Origin: Sphingomonas sp. C3-2
Lineage (GTDB): Bacteria; Pseudomonadota; Alphaproteobacteria; Sphingomonadales; Sphingomonadaceae
Assembly: GCF_033025475.1 (NCBI RefSeq)
Contig: NZ_CP130322.1
Span: 2,175,001 to 2,239,000 of the forward strand
Length of the DNA stretch: 64,000 bases
Direction: 5' to 3'
Under the pieces are notes generated by a model. That model had not been told where the DNA came from. It saw only the letters and a list, made by a program, of their open reading frames with translations, and searched no databases. Every line of letters starts with the position of its first letter. Position 1 is the first letter of the stretch. The position numbers and the translations under genes are program-made. Of this stretch, positions 1 to 12,571 are shown one piece after another.

Positions 1-1715
<1,715 letters not shown>

Positions 1716-1811
1716 AGTCCCACCATCAATGACAGCCCTGGGCTGTCGGATGGATGAGATTTAAAGCTCAACCAGATGATTGAAAACGCACGGATAACAT
1801 CGACAAGAACC

Positions 1812-1973
1812 CAACATATTGCGCCGGCTTCATAGCTTGGTGACCATAGCGTCTGTGACCCACCCGATCCCATCTCGAACTCGGCCGTGAAACCAGATTG
1901 CGCCGATGGTACTATTGCTTAAGCACTGGAAGAGTAGGTCGTCGCCAGGCTTTGAAGCTCGCGCAATATGTTG
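1812..1973 (+). other. 5S rRNA processing stem
   Basis: A perfect 13-base inverted repeat brackets the 5S gene: 1812-1824 pairs with 1961-1973 (caacatattgcgc / gcgcaatatgttg). Such stems hold precursor rRNA for RNase cleavage. The pairing is seen directly; the role is inferred from rRNA operon organisation. Confidence 0.7.
1836..1951 (+). rRNA. rrf: 5S rRNA
   Basis: This has typical alphaproteobacterial 5S sequence, with the conserved block cccgatcccatctcgaactc (1868-1887) and closing helix strands near both ends. It lies between 23S and the initiator tRNA, the usual sphingomonad order. Ends are estimated to within a few bases. Confidence 0.93.
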
Positions 1974-2052
1974 TGTAAGAACCCATTCACAAACCCCGCT
2001 GCCTCAGGACAATCAAGAGGCCCAGCCCTCTCCTGATCCAGCACAAAGTTGA

Positions 2053-3740
<1,688 letters not shown>

Positions 3741-3750
<10 letters not shown>

Positions 3751-3884
3751 GGTTTTTCTTCCATCTGCATATGTACAGAATCTTCAGCCTGCTTCTTCAC
3801 ATGCTCTTGCGCGGCGAGGCGGCCGAGCAGCCGGGCGAGGGCGCTGAGGCCCTCGCTGGGCGCGGTACTGGTCTCCGCGGTCAT
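3741..3884 (-). CDS. Small protein between AlpA-like and recombinase genes
   Basis: A 47-aa frame starts at the ATG in the TGATG overlap with the upstream AlpA-like gene and ends 10 bases inside the recombinase start, which implies translational coupling. The sequence is polar with an amphipathic stretch (ALARLLGRLAAQEHVKK). No family is recognised. Its position suggests an accessory role in integration or excision, which is inference only. Confidence 0.6.
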
Positions 3885-4057
3885 CAGAGACCGTCGAGCC
3901 AGGCGGTGATGTCCGAGAGCCGCCAACCGACACACTGCGCGCTGAGCTGGCGCTTCGCGGGAAAAGTCCCGGCTTTGACCTTGCGCTCGATGGTGCGGGC
4001 GCTGAGCCCGGTGATTTCGCAAATTTCGGCTATGCGAACGATGCGGTCGATCTGCAT
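3884..4057 (-). CDS. AlpA-like helix-turn-helix protein (excisionase/regulator)
   Basis: This 57-aa protein resembles the AlpA/MerR-like excisionase group. The motif RIAEICEITGLSARTIERKVKAG gives a winged helix-turn-helix, ending in W-R-x-SDITAWL typical of this group. The ATG at 4057 has gagg just upstream; a longer GTG frame reaches 4081 but lacks a good ribosome site. AlpA-type proteins act as recombination directionality factors or activators of integrase genes, and it heads the recombinase unit here. Confidence 0.85.
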   Translation of the reverse strand: MQIDRIVRIAEICEITGLSARTIERKVKAGTFPAKRQLSAQCVGWRLSDITAWLDGL

Positions 4058-4141
4058 GGGAACCTCGGATGAAACGACCACGACTGTGTGGCCGTCATCT
4101 GATTTGTCGCGTTCGCCCGCGCGAAACTGGTCTACCCACCC

Positions 4142-4154
4142 GGGGGGGGGGGGG
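4142..4154. repeat. Homopolymer of 13 G (13 C on the minus strand)
   Basis: An uninterrupted run of 13 G sits immediately after a cccaccc stretch. It lies just past the stop of the orphan gene at 4157-5791 and about 85 bases upstream of the AlpA-like start, so in the promoter region of the integration unit. Runs of this length slip during replication. Confidence 0.9.
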
Positions 4155-4156
4155 TA

Positions 4157-5791
4157 TTAAAATTTCGGCGCGAATGGGCGCGCGAAACTCGGCGTTGGAA
4201 CGTGATCGCGCCGACAGGAGAAGCGCCAGGCGAGTGCTGGCGACAGCGCTGGATCGAGACCAACGGGCTCGAATTGCTTGTTCTGATAGTCGAGTGGCAG
4301 GCCGGATTCCTGGTCGAGGATCCTGCGTGCGTCGGTGATCATGTCGCGGCCCGGACGCGAAGCGTCGGCCTTGTTCTCGCGCGCGGTTTTGGCTGGTTTC
4401 AAATTGGTGAGAAGGCGGCTCGATGCCTGCGCGATCAGCGCTTCACGAACCTCCTGTCGGTCCCAGCTTTGTTGCCGCGCGACCTTGAAAAAATCGGGCC
4501 CCGTCTTTTCATCGCCTTTTGCAAACTGGTTCGCATCGAGCAGAAAGATCGCGCGGTAGGCGGCGATCAGACCTTGGATAAAGACTCGGATGTGACTGAA
4601 ATTATGCGCAACAAGCGTTGCGCGCTCCAGCGCGGTCACGTCTCGATTGTCGACGAAACGGTCGACCCTGTCCGGCAGTTCGATCACCATGTGGACGAAG
4701 CTGATGATCGCATAGCTCAAAGCCGTTTCTGGTCGCATCCCATCGCGAAACGACCCTGCGTGCAAATGCGTGCTCGAACGCGCCTTGCCGTCGCGATCTA
4801 CATGCTTGTCGCCTAATATCTTGCCGATGCTTTCTACGTGTGAAAGGCCATATTGGGTGGTCGCAAGAAAGTGTCTTCGCTGGCCTTCTCTAAGAGGCAC
4901 GTTCTTATTGTGTATTTCAGATTCAGAAAAGCCCGATCTGTGTGCGAGAGAAACAGCGATGTTTTTTAGTCCATTTCCCGTGGCAAAGCCGATCAGCGAG
5001 CGCATTTCTTTTTCATATTGAGGATCGTGCCCCGGGCCATCATAAAGCGGATGCTGACGCTTCAGAGATTTTTCGATCGTCTTCAAATGCAGCCGAGTTT
5101 TACTTGCCAATTGGTCAAGCCGTGCCATCGTCTGGGGCTTGAAGTCTTGTCCTTCAAGCCAGCCCCCGGTGGGCCATACCGTGGCCTGAAAGAGCCGGCA
5201 GGCGATGACTTGCAGATCGTGAAGGCCCCACAGAGCCGAGAGATTGATCAGCATATCCCGCGCGCTTGATGTCGGCATGTTGATCTTGCCATCGGCGAGG
5301 GCCTGCGCGCAGTCACCGAGATACCCCCTGAGCAAGTCATCGACAAAGCGGCGATCCTTGACGCGGGCGTGTGCGAGGTCGCGGGCCAGAATCTCCAGGC
5401 TCAAAATTGGGTTGAAATATTCGATCTTTCCCTTGGCGTTTTTGCGAGGGATAACGACCTGGCTCAGGATTGCAGCGATCGCGGTGTCGTTGGCCGGGGT
5501 GTGGACCATGCGTTTTAAGCGTGTGCGGATGGCATCCTCGCCCTCCGGAGCGAAACCGTCCGGCAGCAAGACCTGGTGATGATCGAGCCAGCCCGATGGG
5601 ACCGTTCTGAGTTCGGTGGCGGTTGCAAGTTCGAGATCAAACCGTGTCGTGCGAAGCCTCTGCAGGTCCCGCTCATTGTCCACTGTTCGACCGTACAGCA
5701 ATTCCGCCTGCGCACTGGCGATGGAATCCATGGCGCTCTTGAGGGTGAGATTGGCGGGAAGGTGACGGGACAAAAAATCAAACTGAAACAT
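4157..5791 (-). CDS. Orphan 544-aa protein of unknown function
   Basis: This long frame has good codon use and starts at the ATG at 5791. I recognise no family. It is predicted soluble and largely helical, with no signal peptide or obvious membrane segment. Visible landmarks are a central basic stretch (IEKSLKRQHPLYDGP), a histidine-rich stretch (SSTHLHAGSFRDG), and a helical C-terminal third ending in a proline-rich basic tail. It lies between the integration module and the first cargo block and shares their strand, so it may be an element-borne accessory, for example defence or maintenance. No catalytic motif supports a specific role. Confidence 0.8.
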   Translation of the reverse strand: MFQFDFLSRHLPANLTLKSAMDSIASAQAELLYGRTVDNERDLQRLRTTRFDLELATATELRTVPSGWLDHHQVLLPDGFAPEGEDAIRTRLKRMVHTPANDTAIAAILSQVVIPRKNAKGKIEYFNPILSLEILARDLAHARVKDRRFVDDLLRGYLGDCAQALADGKINMPTSSARDMLINLSALWGLHDLQVIACRLFQATVWPTGGWLEGQDFKPQTMARLDQLASKTRLHLKTIEKSLKRQHPLYDGPGHDPQYEKEMRSLIGFATGNGLKNIAVSLAHRSGFSESEIHNKNVPLREGQRRHFLATTQYGLSHVESIGKILGDKHVDRDGKARSSTHLHAGSFRDGMRPETALSYAIISFVHMVIELPDRVDRFVDNRDVTALERATLVAHNFSHIRVFIQGLIAAYRAIFLLDANQFAKGDEKTGPDFFKVARQQSWDRQEVREALIAQASSRLLTNLKPAKTARENKADASRPGRDMITDARRILDQESGLPLDYQNKQFEPVGLDPALSPALAWRFSCRRDHVPTPSFARPFAPKF

Positions 5792-6112
5792 CGCAGCGCT
5801 ATGAGACGCAATGCTGAACAGTCAGTGCAGTGCGTTGGCTAAATTTTGGTAAAATCGCGGAAGGGCGTCACTTGCGAAAATGCTCTTCGCGGCAAACGTG
5901 CAATTGCCGCCCTCGACCCTCTGCCGCCGTTTATTTATCGGTTTCCGTTCTCCAAATGCAGACGGGCAGCTTCCCAATTTCTCACGTGCCATGTGGGCCG
6001 CAGGTGCCGATCTCACAAACGCCGAAATGGGCGGCCCCTGCGATCGGCCGGGGGTTGGGCCTACAAAACATTGCTGATGCGATCCCGGCCGAGGTGCTAG
6101 GGCTCCGGGATG
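5792..6112. other. Intergenic region, no gene recognised
   Basis: These 321 bases lie between the orphan gene and the AraC-family gene. Both are on the minus strand, so the region carries the orphan gene's promoter and the regulator's 3' flank. Short open frames exist in several phases, but none has a ribosome site plus recognisable protein sequence. Confidence 0.5.
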
Positions 6113-7159
6113 TCAGGAAGATCGTGCCCGCCAGGCGCTCGGCGCCATCTTGGTCCAACCTAAAAAGGCACGACGGAAAGTCGCCACGTCGGCATATTGC
6201 AGGCGCGATGCGATTTCCCTCACAGTGAGGTTGGTCCCTGCCAGCATGGTCATCGCTAGATCTCGGCGGCAATGGGTGCGCAGCGCAACCAACGAGGCGC
6301 CTTCGCGCGCAAGCCGGCGACGCAGTGTGGCTGGGGTAAGGCCGAACATCCGTGCCATTGTCTGTATTTCGGGAATGCCCTCTCCCATCGACAGCGATGC
6401 GCGCATCGCGCTCACCAGGCGTTGCGATAATGTCTCGGTTCCATAATCCGGGGGCAGCAAGTCGAAGGGGAACAGAGCGAACAGGCCATCGATTTCGGAT
6501 GGCTTGCGGGCAATCGGCCAGTCCAGATAATGCTCGGCGAACGAAAAGCTGTCTTTCGGCTGAGCGCAGCGGGGATTGATACTGAAGAGATCCTGGAGCC
6601 CGGTTTCATCCAGCATATCCGGAAAGGCCAGCGTCACATCGATCAGCGGCACTTCCTCACCGATCACCCAGCCCAAAATCCGGTGATAGGAGGCAAGTGA
6701 AAACAGCGAGATAAGAAATTCGGCGACGCTTTTTTCGCGCGTTCGTCTGTCCAGTGCGAAATTGACCACATTCCCATCGATCGTGACGGCCCACTGTGCC
6801 GCGCGCTCGCCGAGCATTGCGTAGAAATCCGTCATGATCCCCACCGCCTCGCGTAACGTCGAGCAGCCGAGCATGGCCATCAGCAATATGCGGTGGTTAC
6901 GCACCGGAAAGGGTATGAGCCTGTTCTTGCGGCAACTCTCATCGTGCAGCGCAAGCACGCAATCCGATGCCAACTGAGCAAACGCCGCCCGCGGAATTAG
7001 CGTCGCACGCCCCTCACGCGCGGCGCGTTCGAGCAGACCAAGGCCCGAACGCTTGAGAACACTCCGGACATCGCCTCCGGTCTCGGCCAATGTGTCAAGC
7101 AGCACGACCATGGCCGAGGCCGGCACAAAGCGTGGCGATGTCGAAGCCGCAATACGCAC
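6113..7159 (-). CDS. AraC-family transcriptional regulator
   Basis: This 348-aa regulator has an N-terminal ligand-sensing domain of the OruR/ArgR-like 'arabinose-binding' type (about residues 20-210). A C-terminal AraC double helix-turn-helix covers about 245-345 (GLTPATLRRRLAREGASL, then LTVREIASRLQYADVATFRRAFLGWT). It is divergent from the TonB-receptor operon starting at 7296 and probably controls it. Two direct repeats in the intervening DNA are candidate binding half-sites. Confidence 0.93.
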   Translation of the reverse strand: MRIAASTSPRFVPASAMVVLLDTLAETGGDVRSVLKRSGLGLLERAAREGRATLIPRAAFAQLASDCVLALHDESCRKNRLIPFPVRNHRILLMAMLGCSTLREAVGIMTDFYAMLGERAAQWAVTIDGNVVNFALDRRTREKSVAEFLISLFSLASYHRILGWVIGEEVPLIDVTLAFPDMLDETGLQDLFSINPRCAQPKDSFSFAEHYLDWPIARKPSEIDGLFALFPFDLLPPDYGTETLSQRLVSAMRASLSMGEGIPEIQTMARMFGLTPATLRRRLAREGASLVALRTHCRRDLAMTMLAGTNLTVREIASRLQYADVATFRRAFLGWTKMAPSAWRARSS

Positions 7160-7208
7160 GTAGGAAACCCCAGGTGGCCGTGAGAGTATCCTAGCACACC
7201 TGCTCTCT

Positions 7209-7239
7209 AATGCCTCCTATTTTGCACCCAAATGCCTCC
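7209..7239. promoter_or_regulatory. Direct repeats, candidate AraC-family operator
   Basis: The nine bases aatgcctcc occur at 7209-7217 and 7231-7239, a 22-base pitch of about two helical turns. AraC-family proteins typically bind such direct repeats. The repeats sit between the divergent regulator and the TonB-receptor operon, about 60-90 bases upstream of the receptor ATG. Confidence 0.55.
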
Positions 7240-7295
7240 ATCTTCGAAAGTCACTGATCCTATGCATGTGCCCGACCAACAGGAGGGGATCTGCA

Positions 7296-9608
7296 ATGAC
7301 GAAGGGACTATTGAGCCCGGTAATGGGAGTGGTGTGTCTTGTTTCGGGACAGGCATATGCGCAGGTGCCCGCCGAACCGTCCGCCGGGCTTGAGGACATT
7401 ATCGTCACCGCGCAGAAGCGCCGCGAAAACCTGCAGGAAACCCCCCTTGCAGTAAGCGCCCTTACGGCGGAGACGATTGAGCGGCGCGGGATCACTGATG
7501 TTTCGTCGCTGACGGCAACGGCACCCAATCTGACCGTGACGACGACGGGCGCCTCCACATCCAATATCGCCTTGTTCATCCGCGGGATCGGGGAATCCGA
7601 AACGATCCTGACGGTCGACTCGCCCGTCGGCCTCTATGTCGACGGCATCGTGCTTGGCCGCAGTTCTGGTGCCGTCTTCGACCTTGTCGATCTCGAGCGG
7701 GTCGAAGTGCTGCGCGGACCACAAGGTACGCTATATGGCCGCAACACCACCGGCGGCGCCGTAAACCTGATCTCCAAACGGCCGTCGGACGAATTCGGTG
7801 CTGATTTCTTTACCAGCTACGGCAATCTCGACGCCATCCAGCTCAAGGGCAGCATAGACACCGGCGAATGGGGCGACAGCGGGATTAGCGCGCGGCTGAC
7901 CTATCTCCATAAGCAGCGCAGCGGCTATGTCGACAATGTCCTGACGAAGAATTCGCACGACCCCGGCGCCTATAACGTCGACGCTTTTCGCGTAGCGCTC
8001 CGCTACGACAAGGGCGGCGCAGTGCGGCTCAATTACGCCTATGACTTCAACGATCGACGCAGTGTCGCCAATCCCATGCAACTCGCGATCGCCCGCTCCG
8101 ACATTCTCGCCTATGCCAGCACCTCGTCAGCGCTAGGTGGTGCCCCTCTTCAGATCTCACGCGACCGCCTGAAGTCTCTGCGCCTCGACGCCGATGGCCC
8201 TATCAAAGACCGCGTCACGGGGCATGCGCTCACCGCCGAAATCGATCTTGGCGACAATCTCATGCTTCGTTCGCTTACGGGCCATCGCCGCTGGTCCAAC
8301 CGCGTCGTCAGCGATCAGGACGGCAATGGTGGCTTGGTCGGCTTCGTAGTCGACCCCGTGCTTTTTGCCGGAGGCCCGTTCCTGCCGCTCGGCGTGCAAC
8401 CGATCAGCCTGTTCAATCTGACCTTCGAGCGCGGCCAGCGGCAATGGACCCAGGAACTAAACCTGATCGGCAAGATCGGCGACAATGTCGATTTTGTGCT
8501 CGGTGGCTTCTATTTCAACGAGGTTGCCCATGAGGATAATCCAACCTTCCTCACCTATATTCTTCCATCTCCCGTCCCGATCGAGGCTGCACCGGGGGTG
8601 TTGGTCGATTCCTTCGGCGTAAACCTCGCCAGCAACTTCAATTACCGCTTCAAATCCCAGTCAAAGGCGCTTTTCGGACAGGTTACCGGCCGGCTCAACG
8701 ACCGCCTGAGCGCGACCGGCGGGTTGCGCTACACCCGCGACGATCGAAAGCTTCGCCAGCGCGAGCCCTATGTCCGCGATCTCGACCGCGATTTCGAGAA
8801 GCTCAATTGGGCGGCGACCCTGCACTATCGCTGGAACGACGATCTCATGACCTATGCGCGCGTCGCAACCGGCTACAAGGCTGGCGGCTTCAATGCGCGA
8901 TCGCAAAATGACGGTTTCGAGCCAGAGGATCTTACGTCCTATGAGGTCGGCCTGAAGAGCGAATGGTTCGATCGCCATCTGCGGTTCAACCTGACCGCGT
9001 TCCATGCCGACCACCGCGACGTGCAGGTCGGCCAGTTCCTTGCCGGATCGGGGGGCTCGGTCGGCATCACGGTCAACGCGGGCAAAGCGGAATATAACGG
9101 CATCGAAGCTGAATGGACCGCGTTGCTTGGCCAGCGTCTGACAATCAACGGCAATTTCGGCTATGTCGATCGCAAGTATAAGAGCTTCATCATTCGCGAC
9201 CCTGCGACAGACGCGCTCGTCGACATCGCGAAAACCGCGCGGTTCATCTATTCCGCAGGCACCACGGCAAATATCGGCGCGGAATATCGCTTCGGGGATG
9301 TTGGCGTCGGTACATTGTCCGCCCGCCTCGATTATTCCTATCGCAGCCGCACCTATTTCCATTCGACGACGATCCTCAATCCGTTCAACAACGAATTGTC
9401 AGACGGCAAGGTAGGCCTGCTCGACGGCCGCGTCACTCTGGCGGACATGCAATTGGGTGCCGGCAAGGCGCAGCTGTCGGGTTGGGTCCGCAACATCACC
9501 AACAAGGACTATCTGCTGGGCGCGGTTGATTTCGGATCGCTCGGTTTTGGGACGGTCGGATACGCCCAGCCCCGCACCTATGGTCTCGATCTGCGCGTGG
9601 GGTTCTGA
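7296..9608 (+). CDS. TonB-dependent outer-membrane receptor
   Basis: This 770-aa outer-membrane receptor imports an unknown ligand using TonB energy. It has a signal peptide ending in AYAQ (about residues 1-23) and the TonB-box-like DIIVTAQKR. The plug domain contains the motifs LRGPQGTLYGRNTTGGAVN. A 22-strand barrel ends in ...DLRVGF with the terminal Phe. The ATG at 7296 is preceded by aggagggg; an upstream in-frame ATG at 7266 lacks this. It is two bases from the next gene, so it forms an operon with the flavin oxidoreductase. Confidence 0.95.
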   Translation: MTKGLLSPVMGVVCLVSGQAYAQVPAEPSAGLEDIIVTAQKRRENLQETPLAVSALTAETIERRGITDVSSLTATAPNLTVTTTGASTSNIALFIRGIGESETILTVDSPVGLYVDGIVLGRSSGAVFDLVDLERVEVLRGPQGTLYGRNTTGGAVNLISKRPSDEFGADFFTSYGNLDAIQLKGSIDTGEWGDSGISARLTYLHKQRSGYVDNVLTKNSHDPGAYNVDAFRVALRYDKGGAVRLNYAYDFNDRRSVANPMQLAIARSDILAYASTSSALGGAPLQISRDRLKSLRLDADGPIKDRVTGHALTAEIDLGDNLMLRSLTGHRRWSNRVVSDQDGNGGLVGFVVDPVLFAGGPFLPLGVQPISLFNLTFERGQRQWTQELNLIGKIGDNVDFVLGGFYFNEVAHEDNPTFLTYILPSPVPIEAAPGVLVDSFGVNLASNFNYRFKSQSKALFGQVTGRLNDRLSATGGLRYTRDDRKLRQREPYVRDLDRDFEKLNWAATLHYRWNDDLMTYARVATGYKAGGFNARSQNDGFEPEDLTSYEVGLKSEWFDRHLRFNLTAFHADHRDVQVGQFLAGSGGSVGITVNAGKAEYNGIEAEWTALLGQRLTINGNFGYVDRKYKSFIIRDPATDALVDIAKTARFIYSAGTTANIGAEYRFGDVGVGTLSARLDYSYRSRTYFHSTTILNPFNNELSDGKVGLLDGRVTLADMQLGAGKAQLSGWVRNITNKDYLLGAVDFGSLGFGTVGYAQPRTYGLDLRVGF

Positions 9609-9610
9609 TC

Positions 9611-11731
9611 ATGACAGTGCAATTCGAACACCTTCTCTCCCCCGGTCGTATCGGCCCGATGGCGCTGCGCAACCGCATGCTCCTCACCGCCATGGGAACC
9701 GGCCTCGCCGAAGATGACGGCACCTGCGGTGCGCGCGCGCTGGCCTTCAACCGCCGGCAGGCCGAAGGCGGTATCGGGCTCGTCACTCTGGGCGTCGTCG
9801 GCGTTGGCTGGCCGATCGGCAGCAACATGAAGGGGCAGCCCGCGCTGTCCGAGGATCGGCACATCGCGGGCATCGCCGCCATGGCGCAAGCTGTGCAGCA
9901 GCATGGTGCTCGCTTTGCGGTCCAGCTGCATTTCGGTGGCCTTGTTGGAATGGAGGATATGCTTGCGGGGCGCCCCGCATGGACCCCGTCGCTCCCGAAA
10001 ACTGTCGATGGCGATATGCTGGACGGCTTTCTCGCGGAGGAGGCCGCCACCACGCCGTTCTTCCAGCTGCGCGACGTCCGCTACAAGGTGATGACGCGCG
10101 ACGATATCGCCGACCTGGTGGAAATGTTTCGCGCGGCGGCAAACCGTGCACGACGCGCCGGGGTTGATGGTATCGAGATCCACGGCGGTCACGGCTACAT
10201 CATATCCTCCTTCCTCTCTCCCGCGACAAACAAGCGCGACGATGATTATGGCGGCAGCGTGGCCAACCGCGCCCGGTTGCTCGTGGAGATCATCAAGGCC
10301 GTGCGGGATGGAGCTGGCCCAGACATCGCCGTCTGGTGCAAGATCGACACCGAGGAATATGAACGCGAAGGTGGTATACGCATCGAACATGCGCTTGAAA
10401 CCGCCCGGCTGGCGGAAGCGGCCGGTGCGCATGCCATCACTGTCACGGCCAACCACGAGGGATCGCGCGGAGCATTGCACTCGGGATCGCACACCCCTCA
10501 GGCGCCCGGCCTAAATCTTCCCAAGGCAGCCGCCATCAAGCGCGCGGTTTCGATCCCGGTGATCTTTTCAGGCCGGGTCGAACTCGAACTTGCCGATGCG
10601 ACCATTGCACGCGGCGAGGGAGATTTTCTCGGCATGGGGCGCAAACTTCTCGCGGATCCTTCTCTTCCCGCAAAGATCGCAAAGCGTGATCCATCGGCGA
10701 TACTGCCATGCGTCTATTGCTACACCTGTATCAGTTCCATCTACTATGGCGGATCGGTCCGGTGCGCGGTGAACCCGGAAACCGCCTTCGAAGACGAAGA
10801 CTGGTTATCGCCTGCCTCCATCACGCGACACGTCGCGGTGATCGGCGGTGGCCCTGCCGGCATGGAAACGGCCCGCAGACTGGCCCTGCGTGGTCACTGC
10901 GTTACGCTCTTTGAACGCAGCCGGATACTCGGCGGAACGCTGCGCTTCGCTTCAATCGCATATGATGCCAATGAGCGCCTGTTGGATTGGCTGGTCCGCG
11001 AGATCGGGCAGTCGAATGTCGACGTTCGGCTCGGCGAAGAAGCGACGCCTGAGTTGCTGCGGTCGATCGCTGCCGATGCGGTCGTTGTTGCGACAGGCGC
11101 CCGGCGAGATCTCTTTGCGGTCCCCGGCGATGATCATGATCATGTCCTCAACGGCGACGATCTGCGTCGGCTGATGATGGGCGACAAGGCCTTGCCCGGC
11201 CGCGCGAAGCTGGGATGGGCAAGCCGCGCACTCGCCAAGGCGGGGGCATTGACCGGAACGACGAGCCGTCCTGCGCTGGTCCGCGAATCGACCCGAAGCT
11301 GGATGCCGCTCGGCAAACAGATCGTCATCATCGGCGGCGATCTTGTCGGGCTCGAATTGGCGGAATTTCTCGTCCATCGCGGACGTCAGGTCACCATCCT
11401 GGATGACACCCCAAAATTCGGGCGCGGCCTCCAGATCGTCCGTCGCTGGCGCGTGCTCGACAATCTTCGGCAAGCGGGCGTGCATTTCGAACCGGGGGCG
11501 AACGACTTTGCGATTGAGAAGACCGCCGTTCATGCAACCCGCTCCGACGGGCAGCGTATTCGCTTTCCGGCAGACCATGTCGTGCTGGCTCGGGGTGCGG
11601 GCGCAGACATCCGCTTTGCCGAAACGCTTCGGGCCGCGGGCTTTGCTCCGTACGTCGTCGGGGATGCCGCGGGCGTTAGCTATATCGAAGGGGCGATGAG
11701 GAGCGCCGCAGAACTGGCGCGCACTCTGTAA
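9611..11731 (+). CDS. Old-yellow-enzyme-type NADH:flavin oxidoreductase (2,4-dienoyl-CoA reductase-like)
   Basis: This 706-aa multidomain reductase has an N-terminal FMN TIM barrel (about 1-360) with HGGHGYIISSFLSP typical of the family. A cysteine cluster CVYCYTC...C near residue 366 binds a 4Fe-4S centre. A C-terminal FAD/NAD(P) Rossmann unit starts at VIGGGPAGMETARR (about 410). The layout matches bacterial 2,4-dienoyl-CoA reductase and trimethylamine dehydrogenase, which reduce activated C=C bonds. It lies directly after a TonB receptor, so it probably acts on the imported compound; the real substrate is unknown. Confidence 0.92.
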   Translation: MTVQFEHLLSPGRIGPMALRNRMLLTAMGTGLAEDDGTCGARALAFNRRQAEGGIGLVTLGVVGVGWPIGSNMKGQPALSEDRHIAGIAAMAQAVQQHGARFAVQLHFGGLVGMEDMLAGRPAWTPSLPKTVDGDMLDGFLAEEAATTPFFQLRDVRYKVMTRDDIADLVEMFRAAANRARRAGVDGIEIHGGHGYIISSFLSPATNKRDDDYGGSVANRARLLVEIIKAVRDGAGPDIAVWCKIDTEEYEREGGIRIEHALETARLAEAAGAHAITVTANHEGSRGALHSGSHTPQAPGLNLPKAAAIKRAVSIPVIFSGRVELELADATIARGEGDFLGMGRKLLADPSLPAKIAKRDPSAILPCVYCYTCISSIYYGGSVRCAVNPETAFEDEDWLSPASITRHVAVIGGGPAGMETARRLALRGHCVTLFERSRILGGTLRFASIAYDANERLLDWLVREIGQSNVDVRLGEEATPELLRSIAADAVVVATGARRDLFAVPGDDHDHVLNGDDLRRLMMGDKALPGRAKLGWASRALAKAGALTGTTSRPALVRESTRSWMPLGKQIVIIGGDLVGLELAEFLVHRGRQVTILDDTPKFGRGLQIVRRWRVLDNLRQAGVHFEPGANDFAIEKTAVHATRSDGQRIRFPADHVVLARGAGADIRFAETLRAAGFAPYVVGDAAGVSYIEGAMRSAAELARTL

Positions 11732-11832
11732 CGAGGCTGAAGGTGCGCGGCGCGGGCAATCAGCCTGTCCCGCACACCCCAAAGCGCCCGTAACCACATA
11801 TCCGTATCCGAAGTTCAACAAGGGAGGGGCTT

Positions 11833-12288
11833 ATGGCCGTCAATGGAGTCAATCGCATCCTGATCGCTGTGCACGATCTGGAAGCGGCCAAGAAGAAATA
11901 TCACGACCTGCTCGGCGCCACGTTCCTGGATGCGCATTGGACCGGCACCCCGTTTGGCATCGCGGTGTCGATCGCCTGGGATGCCGGGATCGAGCTGTGC
12001 GCCCCCCTTCCCGACCGAGAAGACAGCAGCGCCGTTTCAGGCTTCCTCGCGAGCCACGGAGAAGGCGTGATGAATGTCTTTTTCAACGTCACCGATGGGG
12101 AGGTCGCGATGGAGCGTGCCACCCGGCACGGTTACACCAGCGTCCATTCGCTTGATTATACGCAGGCCGAAATCGACAAGCATCTGGGCGGTCTGTTCCA
12201 GCGCTATCAGGAATTCAACCTCGACACCGCCCAGCGCTGCGGCTTTACGATCAGTCTCGCCCGCATTGAAGCCAAACAGGAAAGCTGA
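11833..12288 (+). CDS. VOC-family (glyoxalase/bleomycin-resistance/dioxygenase) protein
   Basis: This 151-aa protein is of vicinal-oxygen-chelate type. The N-terminal INRILIAVHDLEAAKKKYHDLLGA pattern is the typical first beta-alpha-beta-beta-beta unit. It has a strong ribosome site (gggagggg). It follows the OYE-type reductase by about 100 bases and probably belongs to the same transcription unit. VOC enzymes include epimerases, isomerases and extradiol dioxygenases; the canonical metal ligands are not obvious, so the reaction cannot be assigned. Confidence 0.8.
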   Translation: MAVNGVNRILIAVHDLEAAKKKYHDLLGATFLDAHWTGTPFGIAVSIAWDAGIELCAPLPDREDSSAVSGFLASHGEGVMNVFFNVTDGEVAMERATRHGYTSVHSLDYTQAEIDKHLGGLFQRYQEFNLDTAQRCGFTISLARIEAKQES

Positions 12289-12335
12289 ACGGGGTCCGCG
12301 TTTCGGACGGCCGCGAAGAAAAACGCCCCAGAAAG

Positions 12336-12412
12336 CCGACATAGCCGACACTGGAGGGCCTTTGCTAGCTCCCAAACGCCGCCTCGATGGGTGGGAGCGT
12401 CGGTTATGTCGG
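12336..12412. repeat. Nested inverted repeat (cruciform-like)
   Basis: The outer arms 12336-12349 and 12399-12412 are 14 bases with one mismatch (ccgacatagccgac). An inner seven-base stem gctccca/tgggagc lies within. It has no T tract, so it is a poor terminator. It may be the tip of a small mobile or repeat element; it lies between the VOC gene and the decayed dienelactone hydrolase. Confidence 0.6.
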
Positions 12413-12571
12413 ATGGAGCGGTCCGGCAGATTTTGTCGCGGCGGCGGGTTTTATGCAGAGGGTTCGGCGAGCGCATCCAAAACCGCTGCTGCCGCGCGCA
12501 GAATCTTCAAAAAATTATATTACAATTCAAATGATTAGTTTCAAAATGCACCGAATTAGGAGGAGTGGACC

